NCBI GenBank assembly: GCA_900545325.1
Contig: UQZE01000037.1
Location: 1 to 15,894, forward strand
Origin: an uncultured Eubacteriales bacterium
GTDB taxonomy: Bacteria; Bacillota; Clostridia; Christensenellales; Borkfalkiaceae
Length of the DNA stretch: 15,894 nt
Direction of reading: 5' to 3'
The notes beneath the pieces were generated by a model, which saw nothing but the letters and a program-made list of their open reading frames with translations, was not told the DNA's origin and did not search any database. Shown piece by piece: positions 1-8,695 of the stretch (position 1 is the first letter of the stretch; each line of letters begins with the position of its first letter). The translations under genes were made by a program, and so were the position numbers.

Positions 1-1668
1 GAGCGCGCCCGTAGTTTTATCGATTACGGCATTATAAATCCAACCTAACTCAGGCATAGTCCCCGTATAATCTTTGTCGTATGCGCGGATAGAACCTGTT
101 GATCCTGCATTTTGCTGGTTGTACATGAACTTTGGCTCGTTATAAAGCTGATTGCCGAACTGTACATAATGTTCGGGTAAAATAACTGTTACGGTACGTT
201 CATATTCATATTTGAGCGAGCTGTCCGTCGCGTCGGTTACAATATATTTTACGGTATAATCGCCCGTTTGCGCCGTATTAATGGCGTTGAACGAAACGTC
301 GTCTATCGCTACTTTATCGGTCTGCACGTCGGGAGCGAAAGTCCCGTTATCGTCGTAAAAAGCTACGTCTTTAAGCAGGTCTTCTTTTGTAAGCGCCGTA
401 TTTACGACTACCTGATAAGCCTCCGTGCCCTTCATGATGTAAGGCAGCTGATTTTCGTAATCCTCCGTAACGACTACGTTGTTTCTCGTGATACGCACCA
501 TGTTGCCGTAACGGTACATGCCGTCCATATAGGTCATCTGGCGGCCGTCGATATCCCACATGTTGGAAATCTCTTTATCGCCCCAGTAATCGCCTGCCTC
601 GACTTTCTTTCCGTCCGTAGAATGCGCGTACCAGTTGCCGTTCTGGGTATATCCCACGACGAGCGCATAGCCTTTCGCGGGTACTTCGAACGCGGTAGGT
701 TTGTCGGTTTTCGTCGGGAACATATTGTCTTTGTCGATCACGTACGCCATAACGCCTTCGAAACCCCAGACCACCTTGCCGCCTTTTTCAAAGACGAGAT
801 AGGTAGCCGAAGAGTCCTGCAGATTGACCGTCATGGGCTTATCGGAAATATTTTTCAGAATGAACGGATCGTCGTAATCGGCAAGTTTACCCTCGGCGTG
901 CGGATTTTTAAGCGCCTCGGGCAGTTCGCCCGTTTCGGTGGATTCGAAATACATATTCTCCGCCACGCGGATTCTCGTGCCGACGACCTCTTCCATGCCT
1001 TTGCCGCCGCGCGCCGATTTGAATTCCACGTAATAATTCGTCTTTTCCGCGTCCTTAACGGTAAGCGTTACTTCCTTTTCAAGAACCTTGCCTTCGCTGT
1101 CCTGCGCCTGATAGGTGATGGTGTAATCTTTCGCCTCGATCAGACCGGTTTCCTCGTTTCTCGCAAGCCCGCCGATATCGCCGACGATGGTCTGCAGGGC
1201 AACGCCGTCCTCTTTGGCGGTAACGCATCCGCTCAAAAGACCTGTGAACACGTCCTCTGTGGCGCGCGTTTTATTGTAAAGCGCGGCGTCCGAGTAAATG
1301 ACGGGCATTTCGCCGACTTCCCACGTGATCTCCGCGGGCACTTTTTCCCACTTCGCATACAGCGTGATATCGGAATTTACGGTGTCTTCCGCAAACTTCC
1401 ATTCGTTCGTGCACGCGCTTTCCTTGTACCATCCGATAAATTCGTGCTTGTCGTAAGAGGGCTCGGCCGGCTCGGTTACTTTGCCGCCCTTTTCCACCGT
1501 CTGTTTCTCTACGGCGGAGCCGCCTTGAGAATCGAAAGTAACTTGATACGTTACCTTCTGGGGATTTTCGCCGCCCTTATCGCACGCCGCGAGCATAGCT
1601 CCGCTGAACGCCACGATAAGCCCCAGGCATAAAATCGCCAATGCTTTAAAACTTCTTCGTTTGCTCAT
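1..1668 (-). CDS. InlB-repeat surface lipoprotein, 3' end cut by window edge
   Basis: The frame is open from the ATG at 1668 to the left edge (556 codons), so this is the N-terminal part of a longer protein. It starts with a basic, hydrophobic lipoprotein signal and a lipobox LAAC with the lipidated Cys at residue 29, so the mature protein should sit on the outer face of the membrane. Residues about 39-107 match an InlB B-repeat (Listeria-Bacteroides repeat), with the typical GGSAV, GWY and ending LYAKW. Later segments near residues 145-180 and 440-495 have the look of bacterial Ig-like domains (GDYTVKYIVTD, ending RTVTV). The start is fixed by GGGAGG at 1675-1680, six bases upstream. It follows the GHL10 gene by 24 bases, so it is probably the fifth gene of the same operon. 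A binding or adhesion role is inferred; no catalytic domain is visible in the part present. Confidence 0.85.
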   Translation of the reverse strand, partial: MSKRRSFKALAILCLGLIVAFSGAMLAACDKGGENPQKVTYQVTFDSQGGSAVEKQTVEKGGKVTEPAEPSYDKHEFIGWYKESACTNEWKFAEDTVNSDITLYAKWEKVPAEITWEVGEMPVIYSDAALYNKTRATEDVFTGLLSGCVTAKEDGVALQTIVGDIGGLARNEETGLIEAKDYTITYQAQDSEGKVLEKEVTLTVKDAEKTNYYVEFKSARGGKGMEEVVGTRIRVAENMYFESTETGELPEALKNPHAEGKLADYDDPFILKNISDKPMTVNLQDSSATYLVFEKGGKVVWGFEGVMAYVIDKDNMFPTKTDKPTAFEVPAKGYALVVGYTQNGNWYAHSTDGKKVEAGDYWGDKEISNMWDIDGRQMTYMDGMYRYGNMVRITRNNVVVTEDYENQLPYIMKGTEAYQVVVNTALTKEDLLKDVAFYDDNGTFAPDVQTDKVAIDDVSFNAINTAQTGDYTVKYIVTDATDSSLKYEYERTVTVILPEHYVQFGNQLYNEPKFMYNQQNAGSTGSIRAYDKDYTGTMPELGWIYNAVIDKTTGAL

Positions 1669-1692
1669 GATAAGCCTCCCCTTTATAAAAAT

Positions 1693-4600
1693 TTATTTGC
1701 CTGCGCGCCTCATGCGTCTGACGACGCAGAAAACGGCAAAACCAACCAAAACGATCGCCGCCGTTCCCGAAGCCGCCGCGAAAGAACCTCCGCAGCCGCG
1801 GCATCCCTCTCTTTCCGGTTCGGGATCGGGATCGGGCGTCGGCTCAGGATCGGGCGAGGGCGCCACCTGGTCGGGGCGCAGTCCGTCCGCGGGAATCCAT
1901 TCGCCGTTGTCGATATACCAGCGCGACAGCTTGACGTCCAGAACTTCGTTCAGATTTTCCATTTCCTCGGCGATTCTCGTTACGGCGTAACCCGAAGCGT
2001 AATCCCTGGCGTTCGTCTGTATCCTGTACACTTCGGAACGGATCGCCATGATCTCTTCCGCCGTAGAGAAAGGCATTTTTGCGAGGGCGTCGAGCGCGGC
2101 GTCCCAAGCCTCAGCCTTTTCTCCGCTGATGGAATAGAGTTCCTTTCTCGATTTCATTTCCTCAGCAAAGGCCGAAAGCAGTTTGTCTATGCTCTTGTGC
2201 GGCAGAATGGCACTGTTGCCGTAGATGCCGTTCGAAAGATATTCCACCGCTTCGGGACTGTTGAGAATGGTCTTGGAATCGAAGATGACCGTTCCGAACG
2301 AACCGCCGTTCAGCGCCGCGACGGCCTGCACCACTTCTTCATACGGGTTCAACCCCATGAAATACGGAGCGATGCCGCCGTAATTGTAGCTGATGTTGTC
2401 GAGTTTGGCGATCATGGCCGCGATTTTCTGCGTAACGGTGTTCGCGTTTTCATAATACGCCATCGGCGTGGCCACTTCTATCCAGCCCTGTTTGAACCAG
2501 TATTCCCAATCCTGGCATTTTTTCGTTACGACGTCGCTGTCGGGGAATACCGACGTGGACATGATGATGTCCGTGCTCGTATAGGCTTCCGCGTCCGCCG
2601 CGCGTTCGGCCTCCACCTCTTTCACGAGTCCGTGGATTTCCTCTACGAATTCGTTGATCTGCCTTATTTTGAACTGCGTCCATTCGTCGTACAGTTCATT
2701 CCACACGAAACTCGTGCCTTTGTTCAGATCGCGTTTAAGCTTGGCGAGCGTCTGCTGATTTTCCGCATATCCTTGCTCCGCGAGGAATTTTTTGGCGGCG
2801 TATTCGGAATAGCCGTGGTCGTACGGCACGTTCTTGTTGTCCGCGCTGTACCCGTAGCCGTTCTGTACGGGATAGCGGATATAGTCGAGGTTGATGCCGT
2901 CGAGATCGTAATTTGTAAGCAGTTCCCTGTAATAGCCTATCAGGAACTCGCGCACGTCGGGATTCGACGGATCTATGAACTTATATTTTCCGCCTTCGAA
3001 CTGCGTATACTGGTTGCCCTGGTAGTCGGTGATCACCCAGCCGCTCCTCTCGGCCGCGTCGGGCGCGGGTTCGTCGCTGTTGGGCAGCTGTCCCGTGAGA
3101 ATGTTGGATTCTTCATATCCCTCGTACCCCACGAAGAAGTCCTCTACCCATGCGTGCACCTCGATGCCGAGTTTGTGCGCCTCGCCGATAAACGCGCTCA
3201 GATAATCGTCATACGGGCTGTAATCGCAGTCCTTGAACTCGATATGATAGTCGACGTATTCGGAATCGGCCGTCATGGTATAGCCGTTCCAGAACGTTTC
3301 GAGATAAACGGTGTTGAAATTGACCTTTTTGAAGAGTTCGAGCGTTTCCCGTATGCCCTCCACGCTCGTTTCCTTGCCGATGACGGGACGGTGCCACGCC
3401 GCAATGCTCATCACCGCGGGCGCCTGATAGGAAAGGCTCTCTATGCGGTAGCAGAGATTGAGCACTTCGAGATAACTGCCGTAAAAATCCGCCAGCGTTA
3501 CGTTGTCTATCACTTCCTCCGCCTCCTGCCCGGCTATCTTTTTGGCGTAGCCGTACAGGGTGGCGCTGTCCGCGGTGTCTTCGGGTTCCCCGATGAGAGA
3601 ACTCGCCGAGGAACGGTAGTCGTTCCACAGTTCGTTCACGTTCGCGTTCAGCTTGTATTTTGCGTCGACGGCGGACTGCAGTTTTTCGTTCACCGTGGCA
3701 AACCGCGCGACTGCGGTGGTAACGTAGGAATCGGGCGTGGTCGTGATAGACACGACGCCGTCCTTGTCGATCGACACCTTCGCGCCGTTCAGCGCGTTCG
3801 CCGTCAAAAAGGTTTCCGCCGTGCCGTTGCCCGAAAGAATGAACGATTCGCCTTCGCTCAGCAGATTGTCTATCTGCTTTGCGTGCGATTCTATCACGCC
3901 CTCGATCGGATAGGCGTCCCCGCTGCTCGTCTTGCGGACGAGGATTTCATAGCCCCATTCGTTACAGCCCGTGAAGTTGGAAAACTTTGCGCTGCCGGGG
4001 TTGCCCGACTTATCGTAATTCTTGTCGTAATATATGAGATAGTTTTCCGCGCGGTAGCCGGGGAAGGGAATGTTTCCGTTCAGATCGTCGAGGTCGGTGT
4101 CCTTGACGGGCTTGGTCGGGTTCTTCGCCGTGAGCTTGTGCGACGCGGACTTGTTGAGATCCACGAACTTCATGCCCGTGAGCTCCACGCGGTCGCCTAC
4201 GCGGGCGACGAGGTCGTTGCCGAGCAGCACGCGGCGGGAACCGTGTATGCTCAGAACGAAATCGCGCGCGCCGATGGTCGACATTTCGGTATCGCGGACG
4301 TTTCTCACCTCAACGATTTCAAAACTGCCGTCCTCCTGCAGGGAGCACTTGATCTCCGCGCCGAATTCGTTCTGCTTGGTCTGCGAACCCCATTCGCTGT
4401 TGTAATAGACGGCCTGGTTTTCGTCGCGGCGGCCGTTGATCTTGTCAATGCCGATACGCACGGTCTTATCCGCGACCTTGTCGCTCGTACCCGTGCCGTG
4501 TATCTCTATCGCGCCGGCATAATCGGGGAAAACGACGTTTTTACCCAGCGCCGCGCCTTCGGCCGCGCTTTCCCATTTCTCATCCTTGTCCGTAAGCGAA

Positions 4601-4995
4601 ATGACCAGCCCGTTGACGGGGATATAGGTGTTGCCGCCGCGGTTCTTTTCGCTCAGAACATATTTGCCGCCCGTATATTCGAACGCGTATTCGTAAGCGC
4701 CTTCGCGGACGGGCGTATGCGAATAGAGCCATTTCGTGGTGTAGACGATGCCGCCCGAATAACCGTCCGCCGTCGCGCGGAAAGAATTGATCTTCAGCAC
4801 ACCCCATTCGGCCTCGCCCTCGCTGATCTCCCACGGGTCGATCGTTACTATGGTGTGAGACGAACCGTTCAGCGTGAACGACGGATCGGCCGCCGCGGCG
4901 ACCGAAGGTCTGTACAGCGCGATCGTGCCCGCGCAGGCCATCGCCAGCGCCAGGGCGCACAACAACAGTAGCACTTTTCTCTTTGCCGTTTGCAT
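1693..4995 (-). CDS. Secreted, anchored GHL10-family glycoside hydrolase with triplicated N-terminal module
   Basis: The 1100-residue protein has a Sec signal peptide, with likely cleavage after Ala36 (VAAAA before DPSF). Residues about 65-156, 181-272 and 308-410 look like three divergent copies of one module. Residues about 525-920 form a GHL10 (PF02638, formerly DUF187) TIM-barrel: VYLETFWNGY at 563-572, HAWVEDFF at 614-621, DGINLDYIRYP at 699-709, and a later ATPMAYYE. D704 is a candidate catalytic or substrate-binding acid. The end has a Pro-Asp/Glu linker (1046-1060), a GCRGCGG motif (1064-1070), one membrane segment and a basic tail, so the enzyme is probably tethered outside. E. coli DigH, a member of this family, cleaves denuded peptidoglycan glycan; the substrate here is unknown. 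The start is set by AAGGAG at 5002-5007, inside the end of the DUF4127 gene, whose stop lies three bases from this ATG. Confidence 0.9.
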   Translation of the reverse strand: MQTAKRKVLLLLCALALAMACAGTIALYRPSVAAAADPSFTLNGSSHTIVTIDPWEISEGEAEWGVLKINSFRATADGYSGGIVYTTKWLYSHTPVREGAYEYAFEYTGGKYVLSEKNRGGNTYIPVNGLVISLTDKDEKWESAAEGAALGKNVVFPDYAGAIEIHGTGTSDKVADKTVRIGIDKINGRRDENQAVYYNSEWGSQTKQNEFGAEIKCSLQEDGSFEIVEVRNVRDTEMSTIGARDFVLSIHGSRRVLLGNDLVARVGDRVELTGMKFVDLNKSASHKLTAKNPTKPVKDTDLDDLNGNIPFPGYRAENYLIYYDKNYDKSGNPGSAKFSNFTGCNEWGYEILVRKTSSGDAYPIEGVIESHAKQIDNLLSEGESFILSGNGTAETFLTANALNGAKVSIDKDGVVSITTTPDSYVTTAVARFATVNEKLQSAVDAKYKLNANVNELWNDYRSSASSLIGEPEDTADSATLYGYAKKIAGQEAEEVIDNVTLADFYGSYLEVLNLCYRIESLSYQAPAVMSIAAWHRPVIGKETSVEGIRETLELFKKVNFNTVYLETFWNGYTMTADSEYVDYHIEFKDCDYSPYDDYLSAFIGEAHKLGIEVHAWVEDFFVGYEGYEESNILTGQLPNSDEPAPDAAERSGWVITDYQGNQYTQFEGGKYKFIDPSNPDVREFLIGYYRELLTNYDLDGINLDYIRYPVQNGYGYSADNKNVPYDHGYSEYAAKKFLAEQGYAENQQTLAKLKRDLNKGTSFVWNELYDEWTQFKIRQINEFVEEIHGLVKEVEAERAADAEAYTSTDIIMSTSVFPDSDVVTKKCQDWEYWFKQGWIEVATPMAYYENANTVTQKIAAMIAKLDNISYNYGGIAPYFMGLNPYEEVVQAVAALNGGSFGTVIFDSKTILNSPEAVEYLSNGIYGNSAILPHKSIDKLLSAFAEEMKSRKELYSISGEKAEAWDAALDALAKMPFSTAEEIMAIRSEVYRIQTNARDYASGYAVTRIAEEMENLNEVLDVKLSRWYIDNGEWIPADGLRPDQVAPSPDPEPTPDPDPEPEREGCRGCGGSFAAASGTAAIVLVGFAVFCVVRRMRRAGK
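1816..1860 (-). repeat. Short tandem repeat encoding Pro-Asp/Glu wall-spanning linker
   Basis: An imperfect hexamer repeat (gggatc-like on the plus strand) encodes residues 1046-1060 of the GHL10 protein, PSPDPEPTPDPDPEP. Acidic Pro-rich spacers of this kind commonly carry surface enzymes through a Gram-positive wall. The array could vary in length between strains by slippage in six-base steps, which would keep the frame. Confidence 0.7.
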
Positions 4996-4998
4996 GAT

Positions 4999-6489
4999 TC
5001 ACTCCTTTTCGATAATTTCCAGATCGGTTTCGAACATTCTCGCCCAAGGCTGTACGGCTTCGCCGACTTCGAAGCGGGCCGCGACTTCGGGCAGCAGCGC
5101 GCCTATATAGGCGTTCAGCTCCTTTGCCACTTCGTCCGCCGCCGCGCCTCTCTTGCCCCCTGCGTCGAAGTAATTGAGCCCCAGCGCGGGAAGAAAACGT
5201 TCGCAGATCTGTTTGCGCACGCGGGAGCAGTATCCCACGTCCTCATAATATCTCAGCGCCAGAAACTTTTCGTGTTCCGGCGTATTTCCGAAATGCGTGT
5301 AAACGGAGGCCTGGAAAACAGCCGTTCCCAGACTGTTGGAACTCGTATTCCAGCCGGCGTAAGCCGCCAGGCGGAATAGACAGCCCTTTTCCTCCAGCAT
5401 TCTCACGAGTTCGGCGTCGCCGCCATTGACGTAAGCGATGTCCGCGACTGCGGCCCTGCCGCCCCGTTTCACCCGCCAGGCGATGTTTTCCACAAATTCC
5501 GGCAGGCAGCGCTCCACTTCGTAGGAACGGAAAGAACCCGAAGCGTTCGCGTCCGTCATATCCTTCGACGGCACGTTGACGTATAGCGTGAAATCCGCCG
5601 CGCCGTCCAGCACGCAGCCCGCCGCCGTAAGCTGATATTTGATCGTTTCTCCCACGGGACGGTCCTCATAAAGCGGTATCACCGAGGGGCCGAAGGCGCT
5701 CGCCCAGCGGATATCCACGCGCGGCGCGCCTTTCACGGAATTGATATAGCGCGCGATAAGCGTCATGCCCGTTTCGTCGCAGCCGGGATATATCGCCGTT
5801 ACGTTCTGCTTGTTCTTTTCTCTGATATACGCCCGTATCTTCCGTTGGTCCTGCGCGATAAAACCGTATACGCTGGAATCGTCCTGCGGCAATACGAGGT
5901 AATCTATCGCGCCGCCCGCCATGTCCACGCTCATGAAATCCATTTCCAGATTCACCGCGCGGCGCGAAAGGTAATCTTCGAGATAGGGCGCGGTCTTTTT
6001 TTCAAGTTCCGCGAGCTTTTCCGCGTCGTAGTCAAGGGAAAGGTCGCGCCGGTCGCGCAGTTCGCCCGTAAGGAATATCTCCCTGCCGCAAATGCCGTAA
6101 TAGAACGGCTCTTCGTCGTCGCTCGAATACTGCGGACAGCGCATCAGCAGGTGAAAGGCGTAGATCGTCATTTTCGGGTTTTTATCCCGCAGCGTTCTCA
6201 CAAGCGACAGCCTTTTTTTCAGTTCTTCCCGCGTTTCGCCGTGAAGTCTGCTCGGCACGATTCCGCCGTATAAAAGGGTATCCACGGAGAGCACCAGGCA
6301 ATCCGCGTCCGCCGTTTCGCGCACGAGAAATTCTTCTACCGCTCCGTATTTTGCAGGCGTTTTTTTATCGCCCAATATCTCCCGCGGCGCGGTAACCAGC
6401 AGAAATTCCGCGTTGTTTTCCAGCAGCTTTGCGGGAAATTTCGCGTTGCACGGCCTTTCGTCCAACGGCAGATATACGATCTTACGCAT
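4999..6489 (-). CDS. DUF4127 family protein
   Basis: The 496-residue protein matches what is known of DUF4127 (PF13552): N-terminal IVYLPLDERPCN (4-15), then SVDTLLYGGIVPSR (68-81), LPQDDSSVYGF (200-210), YPGCDETGMTLIARY (234-248) and AYAGWNTSSNSLGTA (376-390). The family has no established biochemical role. No signal peptide or membrane segment is visible, so it should be cytoplasmic. Repeated Asp/Glu/Arg motifs suggest a polar active site or ligand pocket, but this is inference. The ATG at 6489 lies inside the GH84 gene (8-base overlap) behind a strong GAGGAGGGAG Shine-Dalgarno, so the two are translationally coupled. The stop lies three bases before the GHL10 start. Its place between a GH84 enzyme and a GHL10 enzyme, with nanE in the operon, points to handling of amino-sugar compounds. 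Confidence 0.9.
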   Translation of the reverse strand: MRKIVYLPLDERPCNAKFPAKLLENNAEFLLVTAPREILGDKKTPAKYGAVEEFLVRETADADCLVLSVDTLLYGGIVPSRLHGETREELKKRLSLVRTLRDKNPKMTIYAFHLLMRCPQYSSDDEEPFYYGICGREIFLTGELRDRRDLSLDYDAEKLAELEKKTAPYLEDYLSRRAVNLEMDFMSVDMAGGAIDYLVLPQDDSSVYGFIAQDQRKIRAYIREKNKQNVTAIYPGCDETGMTLIARYINSVKGAPRVDIRWASAFGPSVIPLYEDRPVGETIKYQLTAAGCVLDGAADFTLYVNVPSKDMTDANASGSFRSYEVERCLPEFVENIAWRVKRGGRAAVADIAYVNGGDAELVRMLEEKGCLFRLAAYAGWNTSSNSLGTAVFQASVYTHFGNTPEHEKFLALRYYEDVGYCSRVRKQICERFLPALGLNYFDAGGKRGAAADEVAKELNAYIGALLPEVAARFEVGEAVQPWARMFETDLEIIEKE

Positions 6490-7978
6490 CTTCTCCCTCC
6501 TCTGTTTTCCACCAGATCCTGCGTTCCTCCTCCAATTCTGCGGGAACGCCGTACTTTTCCTTTACGTATTCCAAAAGCGACTGGTCCTGCGTCCTGTATG
6601 CGCAGTCCGACATCTCTTTTATCGTTTCCTCTCTGATTGCGCCCGCGCGCGCCTCCCGATACAGCTTTGCCTCCGCCAGCATGTAGCGGAACAGTTCTCC
6701 GAGCGCAGCGGAGGTCTTTTTATCGAGATTTCTTTCCAATGTTCCGACGGCTTTTTCCTGTTCTTCATAATAACCGTCCAGGAAAGCGAGGTCTTCCTTT
6801 GCGAACCTCTCTCTCAACCGATAGTTTTCCCCGAAAAGCCCCGATCCATTCCGCCTGACGAGGGAGAGCGCCGCCTCCTCCGCCCCCGGCGCGAGTTCGG
6901 CGCAGGCCGTCCTTTCCGCCGCCTCGGGCGAATAGCGGGCGCCGTCCCAGCAGTAAAGCGCCTGCGAGATGAGGGCGAATTTGCTCGCCTCCCAGTTCGG
7001 CATGGGATTTGCGACGTATCCGACGTGCGTTTCCTTCAGTTCGGGCGAACGGTTTTTCACCGCGCCGAGATACAGCCGCCGCTTGGGTTCAAAGTCGTTG
7101 ACGGGGTAGTTATCCCACAGCGCGAGCCGCCGCGAGAACGAGCTTTTCACCCTTTCTCCGTCCTCCGCGCCGACAGCCTCCGCCACCGTGTTGTACCCCG
7201 TCCAGAAAACGATAAAATCCGTTTCCGCCGCCTCGCGGAAGTCCTTGCGGTATTCCGTGTCGAAATTCTGCATGTACTCGGTCGGGCAGAAAAGCCAGGG
7301 CCTTTCGGACGGAACGTTCTTCACGCAGCGATCTATCAAGGCCGCGTGCGCCCTCCCCGCGCTGCCGTACAGCCGCGCGTCCTCTTCGGAAAGTTTCGGG
7401 TCTATATCGTCCATAAACAGGGCGAAATTCTTTATCCCCTCCGCGCGCACCGCCGCGAATTTTTCGCAAAGCGCCGCGAAGTCGCGCCCGTCGGAAAAGC
7501 GGAAATCCTTCCCCGGACTCAGGCAAAAATAAAAATCGACGAGTTTTTTCTCTGCCAGCGCGTTGAGCGCGGCGATCTGTTCCAGCGTTTCTTTAGGGTA
7601 GGGTTCCCGCCACTTTTCGCGGTGATACAAGTCGTCCTTCGGCGCGGAAAAGTAAGCGTTCATTTTATGCCGCGCGAGAAACTCCACCGCCTCGCGGCGC
7701 GTTTCCCACGAATAAGGCGTCCCGTAAAACCCTTCCACCAATCCGCGCAACATGAAATCGGGATGATCGGCGTATACCCCCGCTTCCGCGCCGATCGTTT
7801 CCATTTCTTTCAGCGCGTCCTCCGCATACTTTCGCGCGCGGGCGTTTCGATAATGGATTTCGGCCACGCCCTTCGTGCCTATCTTTATCCTGAACCCGTC
7901 GAAGGGGAGCGCGACGTTTTCTCGGTAAATTCTTTCCTTTATCTTTACGGGCGTGTGCCGCGTTAGAATTTCCTTCAT
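6482..7978 (-). CDS. Cytoplasmic GH84-family beta-N-acetylglucosaminidase
   Basis: The 498-residue protein belongs to GH84 (PF07555, NAGidase/O-GlcNAcase type), which cleaves terminal beta-GlcNAc by substrate-assisted catalysis with an Asp-Asp pair. The pair is visible as D190-D191 in FALFMDDID. Supporting motifs are RGLVEGFYGTPYSW (78-91), NAYFSAPKDD (107-116), FWTGYN (258-263) and LWDNYPVND (287-295). A short N-terminal alpha/beta domain (about 1-75) precedes the barrel and a helical C-terminal region follows. There is no signal peptide, so it probably acts on imported oligosaccharides or cell-internal glycoconjugates. The ATG at 7978 lies four bases after the nanE stop, so reinitiation or coupling is likely. 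The frame stays open upstream to an ATG at 8122, but that extension lies within nanE and is not family-like. The gene overlaps the DUF4127 gene by 8 bases. Specificity for GlcNAc over other hexosamines is inferred from the family. Confidence 0.93.
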   Translation of the reverse strand: MKEILTRHTPVKIKERIYRENVALPFDGFRIKIGTKGVAEIHYRNARARKYAEDALKEMETIGAEAGVYADHPDFMLRGLVEGFYGTPYSWETRREAVEFLARHKMNAYFSAPKDDLYHREKWREPYPKETLEQIAALNALAEKKLVDFYFCLSPGKDFRFSDGRDFAALCEKFAAVRAEGIKNFALFMDDIDPKLSEEDARLYGSAGRAHAALIDRCVKNVPSERPWLFCPTEYMQNFDTEYRKDFREAAETDFIVFWTGYNTVAEAVGAEDGERVKSSFSRRLALWDNYPVNDFEPKRRLYLGAVKNRSPELKETHVGYVANPMPNWEASKFALISQALYCWDGARYSPEAAERTACAELAPGAEEAALSLVRRNGSGLFGENYRLRERFAKEDLAFLDGYYEEQEKAVGTLERNLDKKTSAALGELFRYMLAEAKLYREARAGAIREETIKEMSDCAYRTQDQSLLEYVKEKYGVPAELEEERRIWWKTEEGEDA

Positions 7979-7982
7979 GACA

Positions 7983-8657
7983 TCATTGCAGGCGGAGCGA
8001 TTCCACAAAACGCTTGGTAATGTCCTTCGGGCGGGTGATGGACGTGCCCGCGACAACCGCGTACGGATTGAACGCGGATATATCCTCCAGCTGTTTTTTC
8101 TCCCAAATCCCGCCTTCCACAATGATCTTCGCGCGGCAGGCCTCTTTCAGTTTTTTCACGAAACCGCAGTCGGGCACCCGCAGGCCCTTTGTTTCCCGCG
8201 TGAAACCGCGGAGCGTTGTGGAGATATAATCGAATCCCAGTTTATCGGCCATAACGGCGTTATCGTAATCGTCAATATCGGCCATCAGCGCGACTTCGTC
8301 GTTTACGGAACGGACGTAGGACACGATTTCCGCCAACGTTTCCCCGTTGGGGCGGGGCCGCGCCGTGGCGTCCATGGCGATCACCTCGCACCCCGTTTTA
8401 AGCAGTACGTCTATCTCCGCTTTCGTGGGCGTTATATACACCTCGCTGTCGGGATAGTCCTTTTTGATCAGGCCGATTATCGGCACTTTCACTTCGTGCC
8501 GTATACTCGGTATTTCGTCTGCAAGCGCCCTGATGGCGACCGCGCCGCCCGCAACCGCACAGCGGGCAAAATAATGCATCAGATCGCAGCCGTACAGCGG
8601 TTCTCCTTTTCCCGCCTGACAAGATACTATCAATCCTCTCGGTATCTGCTTTCTCAT
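7983..8657 (-). CDS. nanE: N-acetylmannosamine-6-phosphate 2-epimerase
   Basis: The 224-residue product has the length and motifs of NanE (PF04131), a cytoplasmic TIM-barrel enzyme that converts ManNAc-6-P to GlcNAc-6-P in sialic acid and ManNAc use. Visible family motifs are GLIVSCQAG (8-16), GGAVAIR (37-43), IIGLIKKDYP (60-69, with the catalytic Lys), VIAMDATARPRP (92-103), STTLRGFT (146-153), KIIVEGGI (177-184, with the catalytic Glu) and VVAGTSITRP (201-210). The start at 8657 is preferred because GAGG lies nine bases upstream at 8667-8670; the longer start at 8690 has no Shine-Dalgarno. It is the first gene of operon C behind a strong promoter. No nanA (lyase) or nanK (kinase) is in view, so the source of ManNAc-6-P is open; import by a phosphotransferase system or genes elsewhere are possible. 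Confidence 0.95.
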   Translation of the reverse strand: MRKQIPRGLIVSCQAGKGEPLYGCDLMHYFARCAVAGGAVAIRALADEIPSIRHEVKVPIIGLIKKDYPDSEVYITPTKAEIDVLLKTGCEVIAMDATARPRPNGETLAEIVSYVRSVNDEVALMADIDDYDNAVMADKLGFDYISTTLRGFTRETKGLRVPDCGFVKKLKEACRAKIIVEGGIWEKKQLEDISAFNPYAVVAGTSITRPKDITKRFVESLRLQ

Positions 8658-8666
8658 TTCGTCTTT

Positions 8667-8670
8667 CCTC
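8667..8670 (-). promoter_or_regulatory. Shine-Dalgarno deciding the nanE start
   Basis: GAGG on the minus strand, nine bases before the ATG at 8657. The alternative in-frame ATG at 8690 is preceded only by A/T-rich sequence, so the shorter protein is favoured. Confidence 0.6.
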
Positions 8671-8695
8671 GATTTGAAATAAAATTTCATTTTTT

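Noticed and set aside
268..1632. Plus-strand open frame of 454 codons antisense to the lipoprotein
   Set aside because: The minus strand has an open frame to the window edge with lipobox, InlB repeat and a strong ribosome site; the plus-strand product has none.
1816..1860. Short tandem repeat considered as a CRISPR-like or regulatory array
   Set aside because: The units are six bases long, have no spacers and simply encode the Pro-Asp/Glu linker of a surface protein.
2197..4971. Plus-strand open frame of 924 codons antisense to the GHL10 gene
   Set aside because: It mirrors the codon register of a well-supported gene, has no family-like motifs, and arises because TTA, CTA and TCA codons are rare in that gene. 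The minus-strand gene has a signal peptide, catalytic motifs and a ribosome site.
6413..7966. Plus-strand open frame of 517 codons antisense to GH84
   Set aside because: It is a shadow of the GH84 gene, whose Asp-Asp site and family motifs are clear on the minus strand.
7979..8122. N-terminal extension of GH84 to an ATG at 8122
   Set aside because: It lies wholly within the coding region of nanE in another frame, reads as Arg/Ser-rich sequence, and the ATG at 7978 fits the operon spacing and family start.
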